Shown: piece after piece, positions 23,410-35,932 of the stretch
Position numbering within the stretch: position 1 is the stretch's first letter
Layout: the number at the start of each line of letters is the position of its first letter
Assembly (NCBI GenBank): GCA_006176705.1
Contig: QRFJ01001910.1
Location: 1 to 64,000 of the forward strand
Reading direction: 5' to 3'
Length of the DNA stretch: 64,000 bases
Source: Cocos nucifera
Taxonomy: Eukaryota > Streptophyta > Magnoliopsida > Arecales > Arecaceae
Translations under genes and position numbers: made by a program
Notes under the pieces: generated by a model
What the model saw: the letters and a program-made list of their open reading frames with translations, nothing else
Databases searched by the model: none
Told to the model about the DNA's origin: nothing

Positions 23410-25642
23410 GACTAAGAGGAATATTTCAAAAAAAATTTCTCTTAGATCTAAATCAGATCTGATACTTTTTAGATTTGATTAGATGGATCTAATAAATAAA
23501 ATAAAAATAAATTAAATTATATTTAATTTATACCTTATTATTGGGTAATCCTATTATCCTGTGATGATCCTACTGATTGCCTAAGGTTCTGGATGTAGCC
23601 ACGCAATCGCTTGGCCTCTATAGGTATCCACTTGAGTAGGATCTAGAGATCTCCTTCTTCTCAATCTATCCTCCAAAGATCAGATCTGGATCTGATCTTG
23701 AAGATCTTCAAAATAATTTTTGAAGATCTGGTGTCGACTCTTGTAGCAGTGCTGCCATCTTCCTTTCTTATCGCCTTTCTCTTGCCTAGATCGCACCAAA
23801 CTGAAGCCCACAGCCTCTTAAGTGTGGAGATGAGAGAGAAGATTAGAGGTAGACATGGAGAAGAGGGGAGAGGGGCTATGTGGTATGGGTAAGGGAAGAA
23901 CTCTTGAAACCTAGGTGAAGACAGGATTTATATAGACCCTGCTACACCATGTAGTGCCACATCATCCCGACCAATCATGTCTCTTTGTATAATCAGATCT
24001 AAATCTGATTGGTGGGATGATATTATCTGATCCGATCAAATGAGAGCCCCTCTCAAACATTCTTGGGTGGCATTAAGACTAGTCAAAGTAGAGTCTTAGG
24101 CGCCACTTAAGTTTATTCCATGAAGCAACCTAGAGTCCCATCTGTATGGGACTCCAGGCATCATCATCCCTGGGCACACGCCTCCCTAGGCGTGTGCCCC
24201 CTCCTTTTTCTCCTTTTAATAGGTGGACAAAGGTCAAATCTCTCTCCTATGGGTGCATGACATATGGGCAAATATCTAAGTGTCAAAGGTCAATATTTGA
24301 CCAAAGTTAAAAGACAAGAATTAGCAGGTGACGAAAAATGGTAGGTGTTGTCTCAAATTTATCTCATAAATTAAGACAACCCTTTTCTGATCTAGACAAG
24401 CTTCAATCAAACCAAGTGAAGGTACCTGAGTAAGCCCAAACATATTTGGCTCAATCGAGATAACTTTTAATGATTGTTGAAGGAGAACATTAGGCTCAAT
24501 CATGTGCTAGCATGATTTTCTTGAACCTAATAGAATCTTATTCAAATCAATTGAACTGGGTTAATCCAATTGATGATATCCAGATCCAAACCCTTATTTG
24601 TGTGATCCAGTTAGGTTTAGTTCTTTATGATAATGGGATATGTCATGATCTCTATCATCGACATCATCAAAACACCTTCTGATGGATCAAAATTTTTCTA
24701 ATTCAGACAACTAGTGTGATCGATCATCCAAATTATTCTAATTACTTTTAAAATTCACTAGTGACACCTAGTAGTATATGGTGGCAATCCATCAAAACTG
24801 AGAACGAACCTCTTGGTGCAGTTACCTGTGTGATTAAGTTCCTCTATCTTGAGCCTCGATCGGATTAGGGTTAATGTGAACTCATCAAACCCTAATATCC
24901 GTCATATGATTAATCATTCGATTCAAGTCCAATATAAAAAACTTAATAGAAACTCTTTCTATTATTTAACTCTTCCATTTCCTGGGCTTATGGACTTGAT
25001 TCTCATGAACATCATAGGGCTGCTCCTCATCCACCGAGGTAGATAGATTTTCTATTGGTGCAATCCAATTCCTACAATGAACATGCTATAGCCAACATAC
25101 ACCTCAAGATTTTAAATGGTTAGGAGATTGAGTTATGATGTAGTCAAACTATAACACCCTCAAGGTGAACTACCGATGCACCTCAGATCAAAGAACCAGA
25201 TACACAACTACAGCTTCGAGCCAGTCATCGATGAAAAGGTAGACTTCCTAATGACTGCTCGAGGTGGTCACGCTCAGTGCCCTCGTTCTCTAACGAGTAC
25301 CTATACTCTTGCTCTGGTGTCTCTACACCATAGACTCAACACTCATCTACTATAAAGAAGCGATTGTACACCAACCTTTCGGATCAACCACCATCCTTAT
25401 GATGATCCTATAGTCTGAAGCATTTTATGAGTTAATAACGAAAATTCATGTCTTAAATTTTCAACTCTTGAAAATATGAACTATCATTACCATTAACTCA
25501 AGGAATGTATCACAGACACTAAATACACATTGTGATAGAAAATAATCCATTTTATTATTTATAGTCAAAATTATAATTTTATCTTTAGAAGTGTATAACA
25601 AGTGTTAGCCAATTCTGGCTTCTAGGACGCATATATTTAATA
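23410..25642 (-). repeat. 5' LTR of element E, 3' end lost
   Basis: 2233 bp of family-1 LTR on the minus strand. The start, TATTAA at 25642, is a mutated TGTTAG. The other end lacks about 45 bp where the inverted repeat begins. Target duplication AATCT lies at 25643-25647. Alignable throughout with 5191-7475. Confidence 0.9.
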
Positions 25643-25647
25643 AATCT
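25643..25647. repeat. Target-site duplication of element E, right copy (AATCT)
   Basis: Exact repeat of 5186-5190; host element H resumes here in frame. Confidence 0.9.
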
Positions 25648-26208
25648 ATGAAGATGTGTGAAGGTTCAGGTCCTCTGGAAGGATTTGTTCATGCAAATTA
25701 TGCTGATGATCTTGATATAAGAAGGTCTACTACTAGATACCTCTTCTGCGTATATGGTGGATCGGTATCTTGGAGATCAATCCTTCAGTCAATCACGGCC
25801 TTGTCTACCACAGAGGCTAAGTACATTAGGATAATGGAGGCTGCAAAGAAAGTTCTTTAGCTTAGGAGGCTGGTTGATGAGTTGGAGGTAGAGTAGAGCA
25901 AGGTTACACTATTTAGTGATAGTTAGAGTGCTCTGTTATTGGCACAGAACCCAGTCTATTATGCATGCACAAAGCATATAGACGTGAGGTACCATAAGAT
26001 CAAAAAGCTGGTGGAGAAAGGTGAAGTGGAACTGATGAAGGTCCATACCAAGGAGAGTTAGTCTGATGCACTCACGAAGGTACTCCCCAGAGATAGCTTT
26101 CAAAGATGTGTGGTACGGATGGGTCTGTTGAGAAGAGATGAGTTCATAAGAACTTGGAAGCACCAAGATGGAGAATGTGAGCTCAGATGTGGCACTTTCA
26201 AGTCTTGA
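25648..26208 (+). pseudogene. Element H RNase H (Tnt1-like copia), broken
   Basis: Continues the H polyprotein interrupted at 5190: GFVHANYADDLDIRRSTT, then SWRSILQSITALSTTEAKYI, AAKKVL, a LFSDSQSAL-type segment with TAG stops, THHIDVRYHKI-like KHIDVRYHKIKKLVEKGE and DALTKVLPRDSFQRC. The frame up to 25858 is open. TAG stops then occur at 25858, 25893, 25924 and 26059, and the final stop is at 26206-26208. RNase H removes the RNA strand during reverse transcription. Excising E and one AATCT joins this frame to 5185 without a shift. Confidence 0.85.
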
Positions 26209-26282
26209 AAATATGAGAAGATAGGTCATGAAAAGATGGGAGCGAGTCGGAAGAAGATTCAGTCTCAATAGTAAAGTTCAAA

Positions 26283-26490
26283 AACTAGACCAGCTCATTC
26301 TAAGACTGAGTTGGCTGAGTTGGAAACTGGATCGGCTCAGTCCAAAATTGGATCGGCTAGGTCTTAGAGAAAAATCCAGATAGAAAGTAGTATTTTTGGA
26401 CTGTTGGCATGATACACAACTAGATCAGCTCAGACTGAGCCGACCCAGTCATAGGTTAGCTGGCTCAGTCTGAAGCTGGATCGGCTTAGT
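26283..26490 (+). repeat. Imperfect repeats of a CTGGATCGGCTCAGTC-type motif
   Basis: At least six degenerate copies in both orientations: ACCAGCTCATTC, GGATCGGCTCAGTC, GGATCGGCTAGGTC, GATCAGCTCAGAC, TGAGCCGACCCAGTC, GGATCGGCTTAG. They straddle the probable LTR start of H, and resemble an enhancer-like U3 repeat. Confidence 0.55.
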
Positions 26491-26785
26491 TTTCGTAGAT
26501 TATTATTTTATATACAAGGGTTATTTGGATTTGGAGAGTTTTTCTATGAGCTTGAGCTTGACCCTTTGTAAAGTATATATACTGAAAATAGATCAAGATT
26601 GTAAGAGTTCTTAAATATGCTGAATAAAAGCTCTTTTCTTCTAGAAATTTCTTCTTCTCTTCTTCTCTATTTCTTGATTTATTTGATTGTGCTTCCACAG
26701 AGATCTCTAAGAAGTACTTTCTTATTGCTTGGCTAATCACCGGCGACCATACCGATCTGTGTAGGAAGAGCGCATATTCCCAACA
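26402..26785 (+). repeat. Probable 3' LTR of element H
   Basis: Short LTR of about 384 bp bounded by TGTTGG (26402) and CCAACA (26785), an inverted pair typical of LTR ends. Inside are TATATA (26509-26514) and AATAAA (26623-26628), in the order expected of U3-R-U5. No clean polypurine tract precedes 26402 and the partner LTR is not in the window, so the start is uncertain; U3 could begin as early as about 26210. Confidence 0.45.
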
Positions 26786-27849
26786 CTTCAATAGTTGTAG
26801 TTGGATGAGTCCATGTCATTAACAAAACCAAAATGGACTTAATTCATGGCTATGCAGTTAAGCCCGAAATTGCTAGGTTGATCAGATTAAACCTAATTAA
26901 TCAATTGGTTTTTAAGATAAGTTTGACAGTCTAGACCAGTGGTTTTTAATTAGGAGCTACTCGCATTGATTCGATATTTGATGAGTTAATGGCATATCCC
27001 TTCCACTGATCTCACTTACCTGGCCGACATAGTCGATTGGAATTTGATTAGATCACTTGGTGATTCGGACTGACCCATGTCAATAGAAATCAGTTTGATT
27101 GATTTCAATTAGTAAGACTAGATAAGGTGCCCATGGATCTAAATTGATCCTAGTCTTAACCTATTGACTTGGTGAAGTCAGTGTGACTTGGTGAAGTCAG
27201 TGGAAGAAATTTGATCCATATCCTTTCTATCCTTAAATCATAAGTAACCTAAATCCTCTAAATTATTAGGTTCTTAAAATGACTAAGTTATGGAGATAAC
27301 CGAGTCATAGCCTCCCATTAAGATGAATAGTAATGAGTCCAATTTTCTAGGTGGACATTGGAGGTGCCTTACACCTGATGTTCATTTGGATATTGAAATT
27401 ACTATCCATCATATGATGATTAGGTCGCACTCTCTTAATGATGATCAGATTAGCCAGAGCTTTTCTCGGGTCTAGTTATCATTGGTTTGATTCATTGAAG
27501 TTAATCATGTTAATGGTTGGACCTAACCAGACTTTTTCAGTAGAGGCCATAGCCAACTGATTTGGTATATGGGGCAAAACCTAAATACTAAAAATTATTT
27601 AAAAAAATAATTGATTATGAACCTACCTGTAGATGCACATGGGTTAGCTAGAGCTTTCCTTGGGCCCGTCTGTAGTCTATATGGATTTCAGTACCCATTA
27701 AGGAGTTAGTGTAATTTCTTAAATTGGAGGTAGAGGCTACCAATTCGTTAAAAATAGTGAAAGAACCTTTAGACTAAACTCCAAGTCTTTAGGGTTTAAA
27801 TTTATTCAAGTACTTATTAGGTTTCATATTTTTCTTTCAGATAAATAGA
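26786..27849 (+). other. Leader remnant of element F (5'-truncated)
   Basis: No PBS or 5' LTR is visible before it. It carries the leader block shared with A, B and E: GGTTTTTAATTAGGAGCTACTC (26941-26965 region), the GAGTTAATGGCATATCCC block, then TCTCACTTACCTGGCC at 27010-27025. A degenerate 21-nt direct repeat, TTAGCCAGAGCTTTTCTCGG at 27450 and a variant at 27644, lies downstream. No coding frame. Confidence 0.65.
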
Positions 27850-30800
27850 ATGGCTAGAATATGTCCGCTCCGTTCACCGTTGGATAGTGGTAAGCATTTA
27901 GAACCTAAGAACAAAGAGTCTAGTGTTGATCCTAATAAGATAGACCCAGAGAGGAATAGTCCTCTTAACCCAAATAGGCTGAATAGGAGAAATCAGCAAG
28001 TGGTTACTGGTCAAGACTGTTATATAATAACATCTTACAATTTCTCTGTATATGACACATCTACCTGGGTATTAGATACCGAAAGTCCGATTCATATATG
28101 CAATTCATTGTATGGATTTCAAATTAATAAAAAAATTGAGAATGGTGATAGATTTCTTAATATCGAAAATGAAAGTCAAGTTCCAATCCTAACATTGGGA
28201 ACTCTTGAACTATTTTTTAAAAATAATAGTATTATTTTAAGTGACTGTTACTATTGTCCATCTTTTATGATGAACATAATATCTGTTGGGCTATTAGCCC
28301 AGGATGGTTATTATTTATCAATAAAAAATTATTATAATATCATTATGAATGATGTTACAGTACTATAAGAATAATTGAGAAATGACATTTACATTATATC
28401 ACAGCCTATTAGTGCAATATACACGTCGAATAAATGACCAAATCTAGATAATATCACTAATGCTTATCTTTAGCACTGTAGGCTCAGTCATATAAATAAA
28501 AATAGGATTAATAGGTTAGTCAAGGAGCGTATCCTTGATATTGATGATTGTGAATCATTAAATACCTGTGAATCCTGCCTTCTTGGAAAGATGATCAAAT
28601 CACCTTTTATTGAAAAAGGTGAACGGGCCACTAAGCTTCTGGATCTAGTACATACTAATGTATGTGGGCCTATGAACACATGTGCTAGAGGTGGGTATTA
28701 CTATTTCATTATATTTACTGATGACCTATCTAGGTATGGGTACGTCTATCTTATGAAGAATAAATCCAATTCATTTGAAATGTTCAAACGATGTCAAAAT
28801 GAGGTAGAAAAACAACTTGGAAAGAGTATTAAAACTCTTCGATCTAACCAAGAAGGGGAATACCTTTCCAACGAGTTTCTGACATATCTAGAAGAGAATG
28901 GAATTCTCTCATAATGGATCCCTCCTGGAACACCACAGCATAATGGTGTATATGAAAGGAGGAATCGAACCCTATTGGACATGGTTTGGTCCATGATGGG
29001 GTTTACAAGTCTGCCGATTTCATTTTGGGGTTATGCACCAGAGACTACCTATTTTATTTTGAATAATGTTTCAAGCAAGTCTATTGCAAAGACTCCATAT
29101 GAGATATAGACTGGGCGTAAGCCGACACTCTCTCACTTTAGGGTTTGGGGATGTCCGGCTTATGTTACACATTTGCAGCTGAAAAAGCTTGAACCTAGGT
29201 CGATAAATGCTTGTTCATAGGATATCCCAAAAAAATTAGGGATTATTACTTCTACCTTGTTAAAGAATAAAAGGTGTTCATCAGCAATAGAGCAATCTTT
29301 TTGAAAAAGAAGTTTCTTAGTGAAGGAATAGCTGCCTCTAATGTTGAACTTAATGAAGTTCGACAGGTGGAAGAACTGTGAACCTGCAGAACTAGATTTG
29401 ATAAGATCAAACTCAAAGCCTATTGAAGTGGCACCAAGGAGATTCGATAGAGATCAACCAGATAAATACTATGATTTCTTGATCCAAGATGATGATTCTG
29501 TCTAACTCGATGAGAATGATGAGGATCCGATCACCTACATGGATGCCATGTAGAGGTCTGACTCCGATAAGTGGCTAGAAGCCATGAAATTCGAAATGGA
29601 GTCCATGAAAGTCAATAGTGTATGGACACTGATTCATCCATCTGAAGAGGTAAAATTCATTAGGTGTAAGTAGATTTTCAAAAGAAAAAGGGGCATAGAT
29701 GGGAAGGTGGAGATCTATAAAGTCCGCCTGGTTGCCAAGGAATATCGTTTGTATTATAATAATGACTATGATGAGATATTTTCTTCGACGGTAATGCTCA
29801 AATCTATTCAGATCATGCTTGCGATAGAGGCATACCTAGACTATGAGATCTGGCAAATGGATGTGAAAATAACTTTCGTAAATGAAGAGCTGGATGAAGA
29901 GGTGTATATGATATAGGCTAAGAGTTTCACATCCACAGACAAGTCTAAGATGAGCAAGCTTCAAAGATCCATCTATGGATTGAAGCAGGCATCATGGAGT
30001 TGGAATATGCAATTTGATAAAGTAATCAGAACGTATGGCTTCATTAAGAATAGAAAAGAATCCTATGTGTATAAATAGGCTAACGATTCTATTATTATAT
30101 TCCTTGTACTGTATGTAGATGATATTCTCTTAATCAGAAATGACATCCCTGCATTACAGGAAATAAAGGTTTGCCCATCGTCTCAATTCTCCATGAAGGA
30201 CTTGAGAAAAGCATCCTTTATCCTAGGGATGAAGATCTATAAAGATAGATCTAAAAGGTTACTTGGATTGTCCCAGTCTATGTACATCGATACTATGCTG
30301 AAATAGTTCAGTATGGAGAATTTCAAGAAGGGCAATCTCCCGATAGGCCATGAAATTTTGCTCTCCAAGAGAAATTGTCTGACAACTCCTCAAGAGAGAG
30401 ACCGTATGAGTACAATACCATATGCTTCGATAGTGGATTCTATTATGTATGCTTTGATGTGTACGAGATCGGATATGGCATACTCACTAGGGGTAGTGAG
30501 TAGATACCAATTTGATCCAGGTGAGAATCACTGGAAGGTTGTATAAACTATCCTTAAGTATTTAAAAAATATTAAGGACCAGTGGCTCATCTATGGAGAT
30601 TTTGACTTTGAAACTTATAGGATATACTGATTCTAGTTTCCAATCAGACAATGATGATAGCAAAAGTATGTTAGGTTTTATGTTTACCCTAAATGGTGGA
30701 GCGGTCAGCTAGAAAAGTTTCAAGCAGCAAACTATAATCGATTCAGTGTGCGAGATAGAGTATGTCACGGCATCTGATGCTGCGAAAGAAGCTGTGTGGC

Positions 30801-31099
30801 TACAAAAGTTCATTGACAAGATGGAAGTGGCATCCTCCTTGGATGGTCTGGTTCTGTTATACTGTGACAGCACTGGAGCCATAGCTCAAGCGAATGAGTC
30901 GAAGGTACATCAGCACACCAAATATATTCTACGTCGCTACCATCTTGTACAAGAGATCATGGAGCGAGGTGACGTCAAGCTTCAAAAGATCGATAGAAAG
31001 GAGAACGTGGCCGACCCCTTTACTAAAGCTCTCAGAATCAAAGAGTTCGACAATCATAAATGGAAGATGGGTATTCGATACTGTTCTGAGTGGCTTTAG
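27850..31099 (+). pseudogene. Element F pol (family 3, Angela/BARE-like), gag deleted
   Basis: Begins MARICPLRSPLDSGKHL, which looks like a copia gag N-terminus, but after about 17 residues it passes into about 60 unrelated residues and then protease. Gag body and zinc knuckle are missing. Protease WVLDTES has lost the Gly of DTG. Integrase shows CESCLLGKM, then HTNVCGP (codon 28657-28659) and RSNQEGEY (codon 28846-28848): both catalytic Asp are Asn, while the YERRN Glu remains. Reverse transcriptase includes YVDDILLI with YVDD at 30112-30123; RNase H ends at GIRYCSEWL and a stop at 31097-31099. Many TAG and TGA stops and a few frameshifts (about 29200, 30590) are present. Confidence 0.88.
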
Positions 31100-31112
31100 T
31101 CTAAGTGGGAGT

Positions 31113-31765
31113 TGTTGGAAAATGTATCTTAAAGCCAATCATCTAGGTTGTAGATGGTTGAGCTAAATGTAACTATACTCAAATTATTAATAAATAAAAT
31201 TATTTTTTTGGCATATTCATCATTTTGTACATCTTCCTATAATGAACTATTTTGTGATGAAGTCCCAAGGAGATGAAGTCATTGACATATGGAATTTGTC
31301 CCTCTATAGCCTCGAGGCTTTTGGATCCTATAAAGGATACCCAGGTTGAGGGGGATGCAAGATCCGAGGAGATGAAAATTTTGCCAAGGTCGAAACCAGG
31401 TTCGCATGGAGTCGAACTCTTCATAACCTAGAATTAGAAGGTCTTCCATCCGCTCATATATGCACTCCTCCTCATTGTAGAGGTGGCACCAGCTCAAGTG
31501 CCGCCAGCAGAGCCGCAAGCCAAAAGAATGATGAAAATTCCATTGAAGTTGAGGCAGTGTTCACTTGAAGACCAACTTTGTGCTACTTCAGAACAAAGAA
31601 TCCCGCCATCGAATGTAGATGCATGATAGATAATCCAAGGAAAGCACTCTTGAAATGCATCAAAGTATCCCATTGATGTCCCAAGAACCATAGTTACTAA
31701 GGACACAATGGCTAAGGGAGCCTTCAAGGCATAAGATACAAACTTCAGACATCCCTGGTGGTGGC
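31113..31765 (+). repeat. Start of the 3' LTR of element F, interrupted by element A
   Basis: TGTTGGAAAATG follows the polypurine tract CTAAGTGGGAGT (31101-31112), marking the LTR start. The rest shows no reading frame of note and resembles a long Angela-type LTR. It is cut at 31765 by element A. I could not confirm by eye that the sequence from 42005 is its continuation. Confidence 0.6.
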
Positions 31766-31770
31766 TCAAC
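31766..31770. repeat. Target-site duplication of element A, left copy (TCAAC)
   Basis: TCAAC directly before the 5' LTR; repeated at 42000-42004. Confidence 0.92.
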
Positions 31771-34055
31771 TATTAGATATATGTGCCCTAGAAGCCAGAA
31801 TTGGCTGACACTTGTAATACACTTCTAGGGGCAAAATTATAATTTTGACTAATATCAATAAAATGGGTTATTTTCTATCACATATGTGTATTTAGTGTTT
31901 GTGATACATACTTTGAGTTAATGGTAATGATAATTCATATTTTTAAGAGTTGAAAATTTAAGACATGAATAATCATTATTAACTCATAAATTGCTCCCGA
32001 CCATAGGATCATCACGAGGATGGTGATTAATCCAAAAGATTGGCGTACAATCGCGTCTCTTTAGTAGATGAGTCTTGAGTCTACGATGTGGAGACACCGA
32101 AGTGAGAGTACAGGTACTCGTTAGAGAACGAGGGCACTGAGCGTGACCACCTCGAGTAGTCATTAGGGAGTCTACCTTCTCGTCAATGACTGACTCGATG
32201 CTGCAGTAGTGTGTCTGGTTCTTTGACCTGAGGTGCATCGGTAGTTCACCTTGAGGGTGTTATAGTTTGACTACACCATTACTCGATCTCCTAGCCATAT
32301 GAAATCCTGAGGTGTATGTTGGCTATAGCATGTTCATTGTAGGAACTGGATGGCATCAAGATGGAATCTATCTACCTCGGTGGTAGAGGAGCAGCCCTAT
32401 GATAATCATGAGAATCAAGTTCCAGAAGCCCATGGCCATGGCAGAGTAAAATAATAGAAAGAGTTTCTATTTAGATTTTCACATCGAACTCGAATCGAAT
32501 GATTACATCATATGACAGAAACTAGGGTTTGACGAGTTCACCTAAACCCTAATCTGATCGGGGCTCAAGATAGAAGAACTTAATCACACAGGTAGCTGCA
32601 CCAAGAGGTTCACATTCAGCTCTGATGGGTTGCCACCATATACTGCTAGGTGTCACTGGTGGATTTTGGAAGCAATTAGAATGATTTAGATGATCGATCA
32701 TTCTAGCTATTTGAATCAGAAGAGTTCTGATCCATCGAAAGGAGTTTCGATGATAGAGATCATGACATATCCCATTACCATACAGAACTGAACCTAACTG
32801 GGTCACACAAACAAAGGGTTTGAATCTGGTGATCATCAATTGAACTGATCCAGTTCAATTGATCTGAATGAGATTCAATTAGGTTCAAGGAAATCGTGCT
32901 AGCACTCGATTGAACCTAACGTTCTTCTTTTACTATCATAAATAAGTTGTCCTGTCTGAGCCAAAGGAGTTTGTGCTCAATTAGAGGCCTTCATATGGTC
33001 TGACTGGAGGTTGTCCAAGTTAGAAAAGGTTGTCTTATTTTGTAAGACATTACCTGCCATTTTTGGTCACCTGCCATTTCTTGTTCTTTGACTTTGGTCA
33101 AAAGTCTACCTTTGACTGGTCAAACGTTGACCATTGACACTTTAACTTTTGACCACATATCATGCACCTATTGAAGAGCTGGTGGGGGCCTGTCCTCCTA
33201 TCCAGAAACCTGGCAAGGAGGAGGTGCACGCCACCCTAGGCATGTGCCCAAGTTGGAGGCGCCCTAGGAGTCCTTGTTGGACAAGGACTCCACCTCCCTT
33301 TTGGATTCCAATTAGAGTTCTTCTAAGAATCCAACTTTGACTGGTCTTAGGCATCCTCTAAGGAGGAATCCAGGGGACTCTATTCTCACCAATCAGATTT
33401 AGATCTGATTTCACAAAGGGTTGTGATTGGTTGGGAAGAAGAGGAGTTGGATCATAGGTAGTCTATAAATAAGACCCTGCGCCCAACTCAAAAATTTAAT
33501 ATAAGATGATTGAATCACAATTCCCCACGCCCCTAGGCTGCCTCTCCCCTCCTTCTCCACACCAAACCACCTTCTCCCCTTGCTCTCCACGTCCAAAAGG
33601 AGTTTTGGATTTTTGTTGGTGTGATTCAAGCAAGAGAAAGGCGATCAAAAGCTAGAAGGCTGCACTGCTGCAAAGGACGACTGCTGATCTTCTAAAGGAG
33701 TTTTGAAGATCCTCTAGATCAGATCTAGATCTAATTTTTTGGAGGCATGATAGAGAAGAAGAGGATCTCTAGATCCAACCCAAGTGGATACTGGTAGAGG
33801 CCAGGCGCTTGGGTGGCTAGATCCAGAACCTTCCGCTGCATACAGGATCATCAACGGGTAATAGGATTACCCAAATCAAGGTAAATTAAATTTGATTTAA
33901 TTTATCTAAATTTATTTTAATTATTAAAATAATAAGAATCAGATCTTGAAATATCTTAGATCTTAATATAGATCAAAAAAAAATTTTTTAAAATATATCT
34001 CTTGATCTGATCAGATCTGAACGAACCTAGACCGAGAAATCAGGATTTCCCTTCA
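31771..34055 (+). repeat. 5' LTR of element A
   Basis: 2285 bp. The first dinucleotide TG has mutated to TA (TATTAG at 31771); it ends CTTCA at 34055. TATA box TATAAAT at 33464-33470 in a GTCTATAAATAAGACCC context. Closely matches 39712-41999 and the LTRs of B. Confidence 0.95.
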
Positions 34056-34057
34056 AC

Positions 34058-34069
34058 TGGTATCAGAGC
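34058..34069 (+). other. Primer-binding site of element A
   Basis: TGGTATCAGAGC, two bases after the LTR end, complementary to the 3' end of initiator Met tRNA. Confidence 0.93.
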
Positions 34070-35932
34070 CATGGTTCTAAAAATATTTAGATCTAATTTT
34101 AAATTTATTTTAATTAGAAAATAATTGATTTTAGATGTCACATGAGATGTGATCAGATCTGAAATCAGAAAAAAATTAAAATTAAATGATTTGGATCTAA
34201 GATTAGAAGATATGCATGACTAGTTCTAGAATAGAATAGTTCTATAGAATAGTCTTGCATGTTTTTGATTTAATCTGATTAAATCATATTTTAGATCTTT
34301 TTATTTACTATTTTTTGATATTATAAGTGTTATAATAACATCTAAAAAATAGTAAATAAAAATTATTTAATTTTAAACATCATATGAGATATGATTGATG
34401 CATGTCTAGACTAGTTGTAGAATAGTTCTACATAATTATCTAGATTAGAATTTATTTTGATTAGATCAATTTAAATCTAATTTTTTAGATTATTATGAGA
34501 TAATTTAGATCTGAAAATATATGCATGATTCGATACATGAGATGTATGCAAAATATGCCATGATTAGATCTAATTTGTATATGAGATATATGATATAGAT
34601 CTAAAACTATTTTGTAGTATTGAATGTTCCTGATTAAGGCGTTCCTCTTGGCCGTCCGGTCATAAGAACGAAGAAGGGTTTAAAGGCCCTCTCTTCCCAT
34701 TCGATGGGGTGTTCTTATGATGTGTAGGGGTGCTGCGTGTTCGTCCTTAATCAGAAAATCCAAAACTTACTTTCTGCAAAACCCTAGATCCTGAAACCCT
34801 AGGATTTATTGTGCATATTTTGTTTATGAACCCTACTTAATTAAGAAATTAAGATTATGGAATATTAATTAGGTCTAAAATTGAGAATTTCAGATCTAAG
34901 ACATATTCATAATACTGGGTTCGGGCTTGGGTAGCTCAATTAGGTCTAAGCGGTTGATCAAACCGAATCAAGAGTTGGTTAGATGGGATCAACAATGCTT
35001 AAATTGACCAGCCTAATAGGATTAAGTCTGGGTCAAGATCGAGTCACGATCAAGCAAGACCTAATTAGGCTCAGAGGTTAGAGTCTGGATTGTAGGCTAA
35101 CCCAATTGGTTCTGACTCAATAATTTGGTGTCTAAGGTAAGTTTGGCACATACGACCGACTGGTTTTTAATTGGAAGCTACTCGACCTGAATGCATTCTT
35201 GTACGAGTTAATGGCATATTCCTTCCACCGGTCTCACTTACCTGGCCATATCTGTTGACACAGTTCTGATCTGAGGTGGTCAATAATCCGAGCTAACCCA
35301 TGCCACTAGGTTAGTCATAATTGTTATGACTATGACAAGTCTAGTTTAATGAGACCTGAATCAATTCTCCCTAAGAAAAGATTAAGTCTGAGGTCTTCCA
35401 CCATTGTAGATGTGCGGGCCCTTCCCGGGGTTGATTGTTCTCGACTGGATACAGTGGCTCAGTTGCACCGGAAAGATGCAACCATGTCTATTAGGCATTG
35501 GATGCTATGGGCTGGAGGATGAGTTGGGCTCAATATTTTGGATACGGTGAGAGACTCAATTAGGAACCCAGTCTTGTGCAAATGGTGGGTCTGACTTAAC
35601 TAAGGAGTGGATCAATATTTCGGATACGGTGAGATTCATGAATTAGAGATCCAAGTTTGGGTGCACCATGATTAGAGAATCATTGAACAAGAGTTGTTCA
35701 CTCATTGGCTAACCCATCACCAATAACTGTTAGGTGAGGTGATGAGTCAGTTGGTGAGACCGCACCACCCACTAGAAATCATTAATCGTGGAGATTTTTG
35801 CATCTCTACAGAGGGAGTGTAGGGATCCGAGAAAATAGTGGGAGCTAATTTGTTTAAAAATAAAATTCTAAATAAATTGGTCAAGTCATAATTACAGTAT
35901 CTAACTAGAATCTTTGACTCTCTACAGGAAAA
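34070..35932 (+). other. Untranslated leader of element A
   Basis: About 1.9 kb without coding potential. Contains TCTCACTTACCTGGCC at 35232-35247, a GTTGCA/TGCAAC hairpin near 35462-35482, and a direct repeat around AATATTTTGGATACGGTGAG (35532 and about 35611). Virtually the same sequence is present in B at 57763-59624. Confidence 0.8.

Larger units (their letters stand above)
5191..25642 (-). mobile_element. Copia element E (family 1), full length but split by element D
   Basis: A minus-strand LTR retrotransposon. From right to left: 5' LTR (23410-25642), rearranged primer-binding site (23332-23409), leader (21497-23331), gag (20660-21496), protease and integrase (19621-20650), integrase C-terminus, reverse transcriptase and RNase H (7490-9531), polypurine tract, 3' LTR (5191-7475). 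A 5-bp target duplication AATCT flanks it. Element D (9532-19615) is inserted in the integrase core. Without D and one target copy E would be about 10.4 kb. Stops, frameshifts and lost catalytic residues make it dead. In a hand comparison of about 195 bp (5461-5655 against 23631-23825) its two LTRs differ at roughly 16 positions, so it is old. Confidence 0.92.

Noticed and set aside
26402..26490. Repeats of GGATCGGCTCAGTC as a CRISPR-like or satellite array
   Set aside because: Copies are irregular in length, spacing and orientation and lie in an LTR U3; no spacer structure.
31494..31769. 91-codon minus-strand open frame with hydrophobic segments
   Set aside because: Lies antisense in the F LTR and ends at the element A insertion site; no domain recognised.
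31984..32238. Open frame starting MHLRSKNQTHYCSIESVIDE that recurs at 55678-55932 and 63356-63610
   Set aside because: All copies are at the same place in family-1 LTRs; conservation follows from the LTRs being copies, and frames in older LTRs are broken.
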